A DNA stretch of 64,000 nt from Sphingomonas hankookensis (GCF_001619955.1 NZ_LQQO01000045.1:62001-126000), one strand, 5' to 3'; positions 33,403 through 42,525 are shown, counted from the stretch's first letter. Program-made: numbers and translations. The notes: a model not told the origin generated them from the letters alone.

Positions 33403-34314
33403 TCAGCCCCGACGCAGCCGGTGCATCGCCTTGCCGAGCACCGGCCAATCCCGCGCCCGCTTCGCCCGCTCGACACCGCCATCGAACGCCCGCAACGCTT
33501 TCACCGTCGCCCGATTGCCGAGCGACCCGCGCAGCAGCAGCAGGTCGGCACACGCCGTACCACCGGTCGCGAACTGGCGCTTGTGCTGTCCCTCGCCTTC
33601 CGTAAAATCGAACCGCTGCGCCGCGGGTTCGTCGAACAGGGTGCGGAACGCCTCCATGTGCAGCACGCTGCCCGGCGACCATTCGCTCCAGGCGGGATCG
33701 TGGCCGACATAGTCGTAGCGCACGTCGCCGCCGGTCATCGGGCAGTAGAGATAGGCGATGGGCGAACCCCCGACGAACAGCAGCCAGCCGAACGCCTCGC
33801 CGCGCGTGCCCCTGCCCTGCATCGCGGCACGGAAGGCGATGTCGTTGGGCAAGCCGGCGCCGAGCAACTTTTCCTGATAGGTCCGCTCGGCCACCTGGCG
33901 GGCGATGCCGTGGAACTCGGCCAGTTCCTGCGCCGTGCGATAGGTGCGGACGTCGAGGCTGCCTTCGTTCGCCTCGGCCAGCTTCTTCGCCTTGCGTTTC
34001 AGGCCGGAGCGGGCATTGCCCGACAGGCCGGCGAACCACGCGTCGAAACCGATCGTCAGGTCGGTGTGATAGCGGGTGTAACGCTGCCGAACGAAGGCGA
34101 TCGGGCTGGTCGACAGCATCGCATCGACCAGCGGTTCGGGCAGCGACGTCACCGACCAGCCGTCCGCCCCCGGCGGCAGCGGCGGCAAGGCGGGCGCGTC
34201 GCCCGACAGCACGTCGCGCAGTTCCAGCGGCACGCGCACCAGCCGGCGGCGGATCGAAAAGAGCGTGCGCGCGCCGATCTGGAATTTGAGCGGCCAAGAC
34301 TGGGCGCTCGTCAC
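33403..34314 (-). CDS. GNAT-fold acetyltransferase (BioF2/FemAB-like)
   Basis: The 303-residue protein resembles the BioF2-like acetyltransferase family: AWFAGLSGNARSGLKRKAKK, AEFHGIARQVAERTYQEKLL, AYLYCPMTGGDVRYDYVGHD, RTLFDEPAAQRFDFTEGEG. Members are found with exopolysaccharide and PEP-CTERM loci and acylate cell-surface sugars or peptides. The GTG start overlaps the stop of the deacetylase gene (GTGA), so both are likely made in equal amounts and act on the same substrate. Confidence 0.75.
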   Translation of the reverse strand: MTSAQSWPLKFQIGARTLFSIRRRLVRVPLELRDVLSGDAPALPPLPPGADGWSVTSLPEPLVDAMLSTSPIAFVRQRYTRYHTDLTIGFDAWFAGLSGNARSGLKRKAKKLAEANEGSLDVRTYRTAQELAEFHGIARQVAERTYQEKLLGAGLPNDIAFRAAMQGRGTRGEAFGWLLFVGGSPIAYLYCPMTGGDVRYDYVGHDPAWSEWSPGSVLHMEAFRTLFDEPAAQRFDFTEGEGQHKRQFATGGTACADLLLLRGSLGNRATVKALRAFDGGVERAKRARDWPVLGKAMHRLRRG

Positions 34315-35267
34315 GCCGCGCGCTCCTCGACCCAGTTCGACCAGAGCTGTTCGACCTGCCGCCACCGCGTGCGCAGGGCATTGGCGGGCAGCGGCCGGTC
34401 GTCCTGCCCCAGGCGGAGCGCCGGGCGGTCGCGGAAATGGGTGGTGGGCAGCGCGTCGGCGCGTTCGGCCAACGTGCGGCACAGCGCCTCGAACCGGCGG
34501 ACATGGACGCCGTTGGCACGTGTCCCCTGCCGGTTGGCAAGTTCGAAGCCGTGGCTAACGATCGTCACCGCCGCATGGTCGTGGCGGGCGGCGTAGGTCA
34601 GCGCGGCTCGCATCTCGGCGGCCGACAGCGCGCAAATCTGGAAATGCCGCCGCCCGCCGCCGGGCATCGCGATGGTCGTGACCGGCAGCTCGACCAGCCC
34701 ACGATGCGCGACCGGTGCGATCAGGTCGGGCGACAGGGTGATGGCACTGGGCCAGGGATGATGCGCGCCGTTATGGCTGCTGTCATAGGCGAAGCCCAAT
34801 GCGGCCAGCGCGTCGATGGTCGTGTCGTTGGCGCTGTAGCTGCCCGCGCGGAAGGCGACCGGTTCGGGCGCACCGCAGGCTTGCAGCAGGTCGCGCGCCT
34901 CGCCCAGCAGATCCTGCTGCTCCTGCCGCGACAGGTCGACCAGTTCGAACCGGCCATGCGCCTGCCCCCGATCACCGACCGCCGCACCGACCCAATTGGG
35001 GTGGAGATGCAGCTGGACCTCCTGCCCCCCGGCCAGGATCGCCTCCACGGTCGGCGCGATCGCCGCCATGCCATAGAGCTTCGCGGGCAGCGGATCGACG
35101 AAGAAGCACGCCTTCAATCCATGGGCGCGCAGCCGCTCCAGCTGCCACGTCACGCCGACCCCGGCGGGTTCGAGCGAGCGGGCAATGACGGTCGACGCCG
35201 ACAGGTCGGCGGCATGGTGCCGCCACATCAATTCGGTGTCGATCGTCAGGAATACCGGCGTTGCCAT
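34311..35267 (-). CDS. Polysaccharide deacetylase family protein
   Basis: The 318-residue protein has FLTIDTELMWRHHAADLS (metal-binding Asp and the WRHH feature), QLHLHPNWVGAAVGDRGQAH (His pair), VAFRAGSYSANDTTIDALAA and the late AVTIVSHGFEL block. It is therefore a NodB-like hydrolase acting on N- or O-acetylated polysaccharide. AGGAC eight bases before ATG 35267 supports the start. Distinct from the homologue at 11738. The 235-base upstream gap holds its promoter region. Confidence 0.82.
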   Translation of the reverse strand: MATPVFLTIDTELMWRHHAADLSASTVIARSLEPAGVGVTWQLERLRAHGLKACFFVDPLPAKLYGMAAIAPTVEAILAGGQEVQLHLHPNWVGAAVGDRGQAHGRFELVDLSRQEQQDLLGEARDLLQACGAPEPVAFRAGSYSANDTTIDALAALGFAYDSSHNGAHHPWPSAITLSPDLIAPVAHRGLVELPVTTIAMPGGGRRHFQICALSAAEMRAALTYAARHDHAAVTIVSHGFELANRQGTRANGVHVRRFEALCRTLAERADALPTTHFRDRPALRLGQDDRPLPANALRTRWRQVEQLWSNWVEERAA

Positions 35268-35503
35268 AAAAGAGGTCCTGCACCGATGGGCGTAAACATC
35301 CCATAAAGCCCGCACCGGGCGCACGAATAAATTGTACGCCACGTACCAATGGCTCGTTAACCACGGTGTTGCAGACTTTACGCACTTTGTTACCGCGCCG
35401 TACCGAAACCATGCGGAAACCCGGCGACATTCCGGGCTGGACCGGCGGGAACAGGACCTGTCAGGACGTCGTTAGCCGCGTAACTTTCTGACCGGAGGAA
35501 TGG

Positions 35504-35674
35504 ATGATCGACGATATCGACCGCACCGACGCCATTTTTCTCGTGGCGCGTCACGGCCGGGCGGCCCAGGATGTCGCCGGATCGCGCAGCGTCCGCGCGG
35601 GCAAGCGGGGTGACGCGGGCGAAGCGGTTCGCTGGCAGGCGATCCGCAGTTTCATCCAGCGGGGGATCGGGTGA
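35504..35674 (+). CDS. Short hypothetical protein (56 residues)
   Basis: A short frame reads MIDDIDRTDAIFLVARHGRA then AQDVAGSRSVRAGKRGDAGE and ends SFIQRGIG. It has a near-ideal GGAGG five bases before the ATG and native codon bias, with the helical, mixed-charge look of a small cytosolic protein. No family is recognised. A longer frame on the opposite strand over the same DNA has no ribosome site and was not accepted. Confidence 0.55.
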   Translation: MIDDIDRTDAIFLVARHGRAAQDVAGSRSVRAGKRGDAGEAVRWQAIRSFIQRGIG

Positions 35675-35710
35675 CGTCGCCACCGCGCTTTGCGACGGCG
35701 AAGGAAGAGT

Positions 35711-35744
35711 AGAAGCGGGACCCCGGCTCAAGGCCGGGGTGACG
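35711..35744. repeat. Half copy of family A repeat
   Basis: AGAAGCGGGACCCCGGCTCA continues into AGGCCGGGGTGACG. It overlaps the last codons of the CcdA-like gene, supplying its final SPRP residues. Confidence 0.75.
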
Positions 35745-35946
35745 GGGGATATTCGGGCGACCCGGCCCAATCGTTCCATTCGGCGATCGCGGTCGCCGTT
35801 TCCGCGCGCAGCCGGGCGTGCGTCGCCTCCTCGATCGCGCGGAGCAACGCCGCGTGGCAGGTCGCGGCGACGTCGACGCCAGCGGCCCGTGCCCGTTCGA
35901 ACAGCGCGGGATCGATTGCGACCTTACCGGGCGTGGAAGAAGTCAT
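35728..35946 (-). CDS. CcdA-like antitoxin homologue without adjacent toxin
   Basis: The 72-residue protein reads VAIDPALFERARAAGVDVAA and ends in ETATAIAEWNDWAG, matching the CcdA layout of an N-terminal ribbon-helix-helix and a C-terminal toxin-binding helix with an AIxxxNxW-like motif. CcdA normally pairs with the gyrase poison CcdB, but no such gene is next to it. The start overlaps the uvrC 3' end by 23 bases, so it is made from the uvrC transcript. An alternative is a stand-alone regulator. Confidence 0.6.
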   Translation of the reverse strand: MTSSTPGKVAIDPALFERARAAGVDVAATCHAALLRAIEEATHARLRAETATAIAEWNDWAGSPEYPPSPRP

Positions 35947-37855
35947 AGACCCCCTGTGCCATTGCCTTGCTCACCCCTGGCGCCTTTTGCAGGTCCTCCA
36001 GACTGGCGTTGCGCACCGCGCGGGCGGTGCCGAAGTGCATCAGCAACGCCTTCTTCCGCGCCGGGCCGATGCCGGGCACGTCGTCGAGCGGACTGGCCCC
36101 CATCGCCTTGGCCCGCTTGTCGCGGTGTGCGCCGATGACGAAGCGGTGAACCTCGTCGCGCAGCCGCTGGAGGTAGAACAGCACCGGTGAATTGACCGGC
36201 AGCGTCAGTTCGCGCCCGTCCATCAGGTGAAACACCTCGCGCCCCTCGCGGCCATGATGCGGCCCCTTCGCCACGCCGACCATGCAGACATCCTCGATGC
36301 CGAGGTCCTCCAGCACCGCCTTGGCCGCGCTCAACTGGCCCTTGCCGCCGTCAATCAGGACGAGGTCGGGCCAGCCATTGCCGTCGCGGTCGGTCTCGCG
36401 ATCCGGATTTTCCTCCTGCGCACGGGCGAAGCGGCGGGTCAGCACCTCCTTCATCATCGCGAAGTCGTCGTTGGTCTGCGCCTGCTTGATGTTGAACTTG
36501 CGATACTGCCCCTTGCGGAACCCCTCCGGCCCGGCGACGACCATCGCGCCCAGCGCATTGGTGCCCTGGATATGGCTGTTGTCGTACACCTCGATCCGGT
36601 CGGGCGGCCCTTCCAACTCGAACAGGTCGGCGACCTCGCGCAGCAGCTTCGCCTGCGTCGTCGATTCCGCGTTTCGGCGCTCCAGCGCCTCCTCCGCATT
36701 GCGCTTGGCCTGGTCGAGCAGCCGGCGGCGGACACCGCGCTGCGGCACCGATAGCGCGACCTTGAACCCGGCGCGTTCGGCCATCGCCTCGGCCAGCACC
36801 GGCGCTTCGGCCAGGTCGCGGTCGACGAACACGTTGCGCGGCGGCGGCACCTCTTCGTAGAATTGCATCAGGAAGGCGGCCATGACCTCGTCCTCGGGCA
36901 CGTCGTTGGTGTGCGCGGGGAAGAAGCTGCGATGGCCCCAATTCTGGCCGCCGCGGATGAAGAAGGCCTGGATGCCGATCGTCCCCTCACGACAGGCCAT
37001 GGCGAAGATATCGGCATCGCCGACGCCGTCCGCGTTGATCGCCTGCGAACCCTGGATGAAGGTCAGCGCCTTCAACCGGTCGCGCAGCACGGCGGCCAGT
37101 TCGAAGTCCATCGCCTCCGCCGCCGCCTGCATCTGCGTGCCCAGCTTCGCCTGCACCTTGGTCGACTTGCCGGCGAGGAAGTCCTTCGCGTCCGCAATCA
37201 GCTCGGCATAGGCGGCCTGATCGATCCGCCCAACGCACGGCGCCGAGCAGCGCTTGATCTGGTACAGCAGGCACGGCCGGTCGCGGGTCTTGAAGAAGCC
37301 GTCGGTGCAGGAGCGCAGCAGGAACAGCTTCTGCAACGCGTTCAGCGTCTGCGTCACCGATCCGGCGGACGCGAATGGGCCATAGTAGTTACCCTTCGCC
37401 CGCCGCGCGCCGCGATGCTTCTGAATGCGCGGAAATTCATGATCGGCGCGCAGCAGGATGAACGGGAACGACTTATCGTCGCGCAGCAGCACGTTGTACG
37501 GCGGGCGATAGCGCTTGATGAGCTGCGCTTCGAGCAGCAGCGCCTCCGCCTCGTTATTGGTCGTGACGATCGTCATCGACCGGGTCTGCGCGACCATGCG
37601 CTGCAACCGCTTCGTCAGGCGCGACACCTGCGTATAGTTGGCGACACGGTTCTTGAGCGCGCGCGCCTTGCCGACATACAGCACCTCGCCGCGCGCATCC
37701 TGCATCCGGTACACGCCGGGCCGCGCGGGCAGCGTCGCCAGCACGTTGCGGATCGCGGCGACGCCGGCGTCGATATCCGGCGCGTCCGACCCGCGCACGG
37801 TGAAGCTGGCCTTGTCCTCGTGGAAGCGGTTGGGAGCGTTGGGCGTTTCCGACAT
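35924..37855 (-). CDS. uvrC: Excinuclease ABC subunit C
   Basis: UvrC makes both incisions in nucleotide excision repair. The 643-residue protein has the GIY-YIG domain (GVYRMQDARGEVLYVGKARA then LKNRVANYTQ), a UVR motif region (ADAKDFLAGKSTKVQAKLGT), the RNase H-like nuclease half (IEVYDNSHIQGTNALGAMVV, DLVLIDGGKGQLSAAKAVLE) and tandem HhH at the end (DDVPGIGPARKKALLMHFGT). Start at 37855 chosen over one 10 codons upstream. Confidence 0.97.
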   Translation of the reverse strand: MSETPNAPNRFHEDKASFTVRGSDAPDIDAGVAAIRNVLATLPARPGVYRMQDARGEVLYVGKARALKNRVANYTQVSRLTKRLQRMVAQTRSMTIVTTNNEAEALLLEAQLIKRYRPPYNVLLRDDKSFPFILLRADHEFPRIQKHRGARRAKGNYYGPFASAGSVTQTLNALQKLFLLRSCTDGFFKTRDRPCLLYQIKRCSAPCVGRIDQAAYAELIADAKDFLAGKSTKVQAKLGTQMQAAAEAMDFELAAVLRDRLKALTFIQGSQAINADGVGDADIFAMACREGTIGIQAFFIRGGQNWGHRSFFPAHTNDVPEDEVMAAFLMQFYEEVPPPRNVFVDRDLAEAPVLAEAMAERAGFKVALSVPQRGVRRRLLDQAKRNAEEALERRNAESTTQAKLLREVADLFELEGPPDRIEVYDNSHIQGTNALGAMVVAGPEGFRKGQYRKFNIKQAQTNDDFAMMKEVLTRRFARAQEENPDRETDRDGNGWPDLVLIDGGKGQLSAAKAVLEDLGIEDVCMVGVAKGPHHGREGREVFHLMDGRELTLPVNSPVLFYLQRLRDEVHRFVIGAHRDKRAKAMGASPLDDVPGIGPARKKALLMHFGTARAVRNASLEDLQKAPGVSKAMAQGVYDFFHAR

Positions 37856-37894
37856 CGCGCCCGATTTAGGGAGTGCGCCCGCCAAGCGCCAGCG

Positions 37895-38986
37895 TCATGC
37901 CGCGGCGGGCGTGCGGCCCAAATCCTTGGCGCGGTACATCAGCAGGTCGGCGCGCTGGATCACGTCGTCGATCGATCGGTCGCCGGCCTCGATCCGCGCC
38001 GCGCCGATGCTGAGCGTCCAGGCCGGCAGCCCCGGCTCGCCGCGACCGGCGCGCAGGCGGATCTGTTCGGCGGCGATCAGCGGATCGGCGGCGCTGGTGA
38101 CGACCAGAAACTCGTCCCCGCCCAGCCGCGCGACGAAATCGCCGCCGACGCTGCGTTGCAGGCCGGTCGCGATCGCGACCAGCACCCGGTCGCCGACGCC
38201 GTGGCCATGGCGGTCGTTGATCGCCTTGAACCGGTCGACATCGATCAGCAGCGCGACCCGCCCCGGCACCAGCAGCTCGGCCGCGCCCGCCGCCAGCGCG
38301 GCGCGGTTCCACACGCCGGTCAGCGGATCACGCAGCGCCATGTCGCGCAGCTGCTGCTGCGAATGCGATGCCGGAATCCACAACAGCGTCAGATTGGCTG
38401 CACCGAACAGCAGCTGATCGGCGAGGAACGGCACCATCGCCAGATGCGCGCCGATCGCCTGCGGCACCAGCGCGCCGATCGCGCCGGTCAGGTAGATCGG
38501 AACATAGATGAGCAGCATCGCCCCGGCGATCCGCCGCGGCCGCGCCGTCCCATCGGTCGCGCGATTGCGGACGAGCGGCATGGCAAAGGCAAACGCGCAT
38601 CCGGCACCGACCAGCGACCACATCGCCGATGCGACGGGCGCCGTCCCGAACACCAGGGTCACGATGGTCGGGATGATCGCGGTCGCCGCGATCACGCCCC
38701 ACATCCACAGCGCGATGCCGCGCTGTCCGTCGAAGCGCCGCACGCCGCCCAGCACCAGCGCCATCGACAGGGCGAGGACACCGTCGAACAACGGCTGGAT
38801 CATCAGCGGGACGGGTTCCCCGACCAGCGCGGCCAGCACCAGCGCCGCGCAATAGCTGCCCGATCCCCAGCCCCAATACAGATACCATGCGCGGCGCCCG
38901 GCCATGGAAAAGAACACCACGGTATAGGCGGCACTGCACAGGATGCTGCATTGGCGCAGCGTCGCCAGGTCGGGAAGATCGAACAT
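37895..38986 (-). CDS. Membrane diguanylate cyclase (GGDEF)
   Basis: The 363-residue protein has about six N-terminal membrane helices (residues 10-200) and a C-terminal GGDEF domain. The catalytic motif is intact (VARLGGDEFLVV, residues about 286-297), with DPLTGVWNRAAL and LLIDVDRFKAINDRHGHGVG. It should make cyclic di-GMP. No EAL domain. It lies upstream of uvrC on the same strand with 39 bases between, possibly coincidental. Confidence 0.9.
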   Translation of the reverse strand: MFDLPDLATLRQCSILCSAAYTVVFFSMAGRRAWYLYWGWGSGSYCAALVLAALVGEPVPLMIQPLFDGVLALSMALVLGGVRRFDGQRGIALWMWGVIAATAIIPTIVTLVFGTAPVASAMWSLVGAGCAFAFAMPLVRNRATDGTARPRRIAGAMLLIYVPIYLTGAIGALVPQAIGAHLAMVPFLADQLLFGAANLTLLWIPASHSQQQLRDMALRDPLTGVWNRAALAAGAAELLVPGRVALLIDVDRFKAINDRHGHGVGDRVLVAIATGLQRSVGGDFVARLGGDEFLVVTSAADPLIAAEQIRLRAGRGEPGLPAWTLSIGAARIEAGDRSIDDVIQRADLLMYRAKDLGRTPAAA

Positions 38987-39038
38987 CGCCCAACCGGATT
39001 AGACGATGTTCGTTAACAGCCGATCACTACAGGATTTT

Positions 39039-40028
39039 CTACCCCGCCCGCGCCGCTTCGATGATGCGCAGGCCGCGCACGGCGTCGGCCGGATCGACCG
39101 GCACGTCGCCCTCCCCCCGGATCGCGTCGCGCATCGCGCGGTAGAACCCGCGCCAGTCGCCCGCTTCCGACCGGACCGACCGCGCAGTCCCTTGGGCGTC
39201 GGTCAGCACGCCCCATTGGCTGTCGGGTTCGATGCCATAGCCGCTATCGGTCGGCATGCCGCCGGCACGCAGCACCGCCTCTTGCGGGTCGATGCCGAAT
39301 TTCACGAAGCTGCCCCGCGTCCCGTGCAGCGCAAAGCGCGGGCGCGGTGCGGCGACCAGCGACGCCGAACCGATCGTCACACGGCGCGCACCGTAGCGCA
39401 GCACGATCTCGAAATAATCGTCGACGCCGGCACCGTCGCGCTGCGTCGTGACGTCCCCCGCCACCGCATCGGGCATGCCGAACAGGCGGATCGCCTGATC
39501 GATCATGTGCGGCCCCAGGTCGTTCAGCAGCCCACTGCCCGGACCGCCCTCCTCGCGCCAGCCCGGCTTGATCGCCGGGCGGAACCGGTCCCAGCGCAAT
39601 TCGGCCAGCTGCACCTCGCCCAGCGCATCGTCGCGCAACAGCCGTTCGACGGTCAGGAAATCGCTGTCCCAGCGGCGATTGTGGAATACGCTGAGCAACC
39701 GCCCCGTGCCGCGCGCCAGCTGGACCAGCGCGACGGCATCGGCATCGTCGGTCGCCAGCGGCTTGTCGACGACGACGTGCCGCCCGGCGGCCAGTGCCGC
39801 CTGCGCCAGCGGGGCATGGCTGTCATTGGGGGTAGCGATGACGATCAGGTCGAGGCTGTCGTCGTCGATCAGCGCCATCGGATCGGCGTGACGCACCGCG
39901 CCGGCAAAGCGCTCGGTCGGCCGCGAGGTCGCGATCGCCGCCAGCTCCATCCCCTCCACGCACGCGATCAGCGGCGCGTGGAACGACGCGCCGGCCAGGC
40001 CGAACCCGATCAGGCCGACGCGCACCAT
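39039..40028 (-). CDS. Gfo/Idh/MocA-family oxidoreductase
   Basis: The 329-residue NAD(P)-dependent enzyme starts with a Rossmann motif (VGLIGFGLAGASFHAPLI), has ATPNDSHAPLAQAALAAGRH and the catalytic-Lys motif VVDKPLATDDADAVALV, then the C-terminal barrel-like half. Members oxidise or reduce sugars and cyclitols; the substrate cannot be told. The next gene upstream ends one base before its ATG. Confidence 0.88.
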   Translation of the reverse strand: MVRVGLIGFGLAGASFHAPLIACVEGMELAAIATSRPTERFAGAVRHADPMALIDDDSLDLIVIATPNDSHAPLAQAALAAGRHVVVDKPLATDDADAVALVQLARGTGRLLSVFHNRRWDSDFLTVERLLRDDALGEVQLAELRWDRFRPAIKPGWREEGGPGSGLLNDLGPHMIDQAIRLFGMPDAVAGDVTTQRDGAGVDDYFEIVLRYGARRVTIGSASLVAAPRPRFALHGTRGSFVKFGIDPQEAVLRAGGMPTDSGYGIEPDSQWGVLTDAQGTARSVRSEAGDWRGFYRAMRDAIRGEGDVPVDPADAVRGLRIIEAARAG

Positions 40029-40029
40029 G

Positions 40030-40329
40030 TCAGTTCAGCTTCGCCAGTTCGGCGGCGACCTTCGCCACCTGTTCGTCGGTGATCCGGCCCTGGGCGTAGG
40101 GCTGGACCTGCTTCAGGCTCATCCCCTTGAACATCGGATAGGATTCATGCGCGAGCATCCCCGGGAACTGCGCGTCGAGGATCGCCTTGCCCTTCGGATT
40201 GGCGGCGATGGTTTCGATGCTGCTGTCGATGGTCAGCTTGGCTGCGGCCGGCGCAGGCGCCGGGGCGGTCTGCGCCGATGCGGCCAGCGGCATCGCCAGC
40301 AACGCGGCGGCGGTGAACAGGAACTTCAT
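40030..40329 (-). CDS. Small exported protein, function unknown
   Basis: The 99-residue product has a clear signal peptide (MKFLFTAAALLAMPLAASAQ) and a mature region of about 78 residues with KGKAILDAQFPGMLAHESY and GRITDEQVAKVAAELAKLN, helical and lysine-rich. Sequence of this type recurs in sphingomonad envelope proteins. It sits just before the oxidoreductase with a one-base gap, so the two are cotranscribed. Confidence 0.7.
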   Translation of the reverse strand: MKFLFTAAALLAMPLAASAQTAPAPAPAAAKLTIDSSIETIAANPKGKAILDAQFPGMLAHESYPMFKGMSLKQVQPYAQGRITDEQVAKVAAELAKLN

Positions 40330-40428
40330 GACAATCCCTCCTTGGGCTTGGTCGCCCGCACAAGGACTTAGCGTTCCGGCGGGTCGTCGCCAAGCGGGTG
40401 GGTGATCGGTTCGCCCCCCGTCACCCCG

Positions 40429-40500
40429 GACTTGATCCGGGGTCCCGCTTCTTCTGCTGCGGGAAAGGCAGCGGGACCCCGGGTCAAGCCCGGGGTGACG
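40429..40500. repeat. Palindromic repeat, family A (full copy)
   Basis: CGTCACCCCGGACTTGATCC and GGGTCAAGCCCGGGGTGACG with a 32-base centre. Lies between two minus-strand genes. Confidence 0.85.
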
Positions 40501-40522
40501 GGAAAGGTTGCGGCGCCCGCCC

Positions 40523-41461
40523 TTACCCCGCGCGCTTCAGCCAGCCATGCATGTCCATCCACCGCGCAAAGGCGTCGAACCAACCTGTGCTGGTCGTCGG
40601 CTTCTGGTACATGCCGAACCCGTGGCCGCCCTGTTCATACAGGTGGAACTCGACCGGGCGCTTGGCCGCCTTCCACGATTCGATCAGGCCGAAGCCGCTG
40701 TTGGCAAAGAACGGATCGTCGGCGGCGATGGCGACGAACAACGGCGGGGCGTCGGCGGGCACCGGCCCCATCGCGGCCAGCGGGCCATAGACGTCGCCGA
40801 TGAACGCCGGCCTGGCCGGACCGTTCGACAGGGTCGTCGCCATGGTTAGCATCGCGCCGGCGGAAAAGCCGATCATGCCGATGCGGTTCGGATCGACCTT
40901 CCATTCCCCGGCGCGCGACCGGATCAGCGCGAAGGCGGCATTGGCGTCGGCGATCTGCGGTGCCAGCGCATTGGCGGCGGCACCCGGCGCGGGCCGTGGA
41001 CGCGGCGCGGTGCCCGAGAACATCTCGCGCATCGACCGTTCGAACCCGGCCATGTCCGCCGGCGTCTGGTTCAGGCGATATTTCAGGACGAACGCCGCGA
41101 CGCCGCGATCGGCCAGCGCCCTGGCCACATCCCACCCCTCGTTCGACATCGACAGCGTGCGAAAGCCGCCGCCGGGCGCCACGATCACCGCCGTGCCATT
41201 GGCCTTCGCCGGATCGGGCAGGAACGGGGTCAGCGTCGCATCGGTCACATTGCGGGTAAAGGTGCTGCCATATTGCGAATGCCACGATTCCTTCGCGGTC
41301 GCACCGGGCAGCGTGCCTGTATTGAGCGGGATCGCATTCGGCTGCGCCGGTGCCGCGATCGGCTCCATCTTGTCGCTTTGCGCGCATGCCGGGGCGGCGG
41401 TGGCGGCGAGTGCCGCGCCGATTGCCCAGCCAAACGCACGGCGTCCGTAAATTGCTCGCAT
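40523..41461 (-). CDS. Exported alpha/beta-hydrolase (BD-FAE-like esterase)
   Basis: The 312-residue protein begins with a twin-arginine-like leader (YGRRAFGWAIGAALAATAAP, then ACAQ). It shows the oxyanion motif APGGGFRTLS, nucleophile GFSAG (near residue 191), acid FVAIAADDPFF and His in EQGGHGFGMY. The esterase fold and exported location suggest removal of acetyl or feruloyl groups from plant-type or envelope polysaccharides. Tat export is inferred, not proven. Confidence 0.82.
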   Translation of the reverse strand: MRAIYGRRAFGWAIGAALAATAAPACAQSDKMEPIAAPAQPNAIPLNTGTLPGATAKESWHSQYGSTFTRNVTDATLTPFLPDPAKANGTAVIVAPGGGFRTLSMSNEGWDVARALADRGVAAFVLKYRLNQTPADMAGFERSMREMFSGTAPRPRPAPGAAANALAPQIADANAAFALIRSRAGEWKVDPNRIGMIGFSAGAMLTMATTLSNGPARPAFIGDVYGPLAAMGPVPADAPPLFVAIAADDPFFANSGFGLIESWKAAKRPVEFHLYEQGGHGFGMYQKPTTSTGWFDAFARWMDMHGWLKRAG

Positions 41462-41573
41462 GTCCCTCTCCCTTTGTTATCGGGGGAGTATTGTTGCGCG
41501 GCCGGCCATTGTCCAACGATTCCTGTTAGCGGTAACGCGACGCTGATCCGGACCGGTCGACCGCGCGGTGGAC

Positions 41574-42446
41574 TCAACCGGCGGAGCGTTCGCCCCGCCG
41601 CCACGGCCAGCGCCAGCCCCGCCGCCGGGCCACCCGACGCAGGCCGAACAGCATCAGCCCGGCAACGACGATCCAGGGCAGGGCGGCCACGACGAACGTC
41701 ACCAGCGCGGCGACGCTCGTCGACAGCGTCGCCCCGGCCGCCTCGATGCTGGCCATGACCGGCGAATTGCCGCCGGGCGTGTCGTTGAACGCATAGGCGA
41801 TCGTCAGCTTCGACATCGCGACCCGCTGGGCCAGTTCGGCGCGTTGCGCCTTCGCCGCCTCCAATTCCTCGTTGGTGGTGGCATAGGCGCGTTCGGCCTC
41901 GACCAGGTCGCCGACCTTGCCATTGCCCGACCGGATAATGGCGAGCAGCCGTTCGGCCAGCGCCTGCTTCGCCCGGACACGCGCCTCGGTGTCGATCACC
42001 TGCCGGGTGACGTCCTCCGCCTCGACCTGCCGGCTGGCCCGGCGTGCGTCACCTGCCTCGGCGATCGCATCGAACCGGCGGGTCAGCGCCTCGGCCTGCC
42101 GCGCATCGACCATCAGCACCGCTTCGTCATGGACGACATGATCGTCCGGACCCGGCGTGTTGAGCGACGACCGGACGATCAGGCAGCGGGCAGGCCCCAG
42201 CCGGCGGCACAGGTCGAGTTGTTGCCCCTGCACCTGCGCAACGGTCCTGCGATCAAAGGCATAGGTGACCGAATAGCTATAGGCGATCTTCGGACCGGTC
42301 GCGGCCGGCGACGGCATCTCTGCCGGCGGCTCCTCGACGTCGAACGTCTCGGTAGTGGGCGACTGCATCGAATGGGTTTCGGGCGACGGCCCGCTGCAGC
42401 CCGCCACCAGAATGGCGATCGCCCCTATCAGTCGTTGTCCGGTCAT
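41574..42446 (-). CDS. DUF4349 domain membrane lipoprotein
   Basis: The 290-residue protein has a lipoprotein-like start (ILVAGCSGPSPE) and the DUF4349 core (KIAYSYSVTYAFDRR, DEAVLMVDARQAEALTRRFD). A coiled-coil follows (ATNEELEAAKAQRAELAQRV-like region), then a C-terminal membrane helix (LVTFVVAALPWIVVAGLMLF) and a very basic tail (RRVARRRGWRWPWRRG). DUF4349 function is unknown. Two membrane attachments would put the coiled coil in the periplasm. Confidence 0.75.
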   Translation of the reverse strand: MTGQRLIGAIAILVAGCSGPSPETHSMQSPTTETFDVEEPPAEMPSPAATGPKIAYSYSVTYAFDRRTVAQVQGQQLDLCRRLGPARCLIVRSSLNTPGPDDHVVHDEAVLMVDARQAEALTRRFDAIAEAGDARRASRQVEAEDVTRQVIDTEARVRAKQALAERLLAIIRSGNGKVGDLVEAERAYATTNEELEAAKAQRAELAQRVAMSKLTIAYAFNDTPGGNSPVMASIEAAGATLSTSVAALVTFVVAALPWIVVAGLMLFGLRRVARRRGWRWPWRRGERSAG

Positions 42447-42525
42447 CGTCCGCTCCCCTATCGGGGCCGAGCATGACCGGCGAGGTCGCCCGCCGTCAAC
42501 GCCCGACTCCGATGCGGAGCGCGGG

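Noticed and set aside
35390..35779. 129-codon minus-strand frame upstream of the second polysaccharide deacetylase
   Set aside because: It overlaps the short plus-strand gene with its good ribosome site and a repeat, and its own start lacks a ribosome site.
36863..39016. 717-codon plus-strand frame over uvrC and the diguanylate cyclase gene
   Set aside because: It spans two real minus-strand genes and their gap, which a true gene would be unlikely to do.
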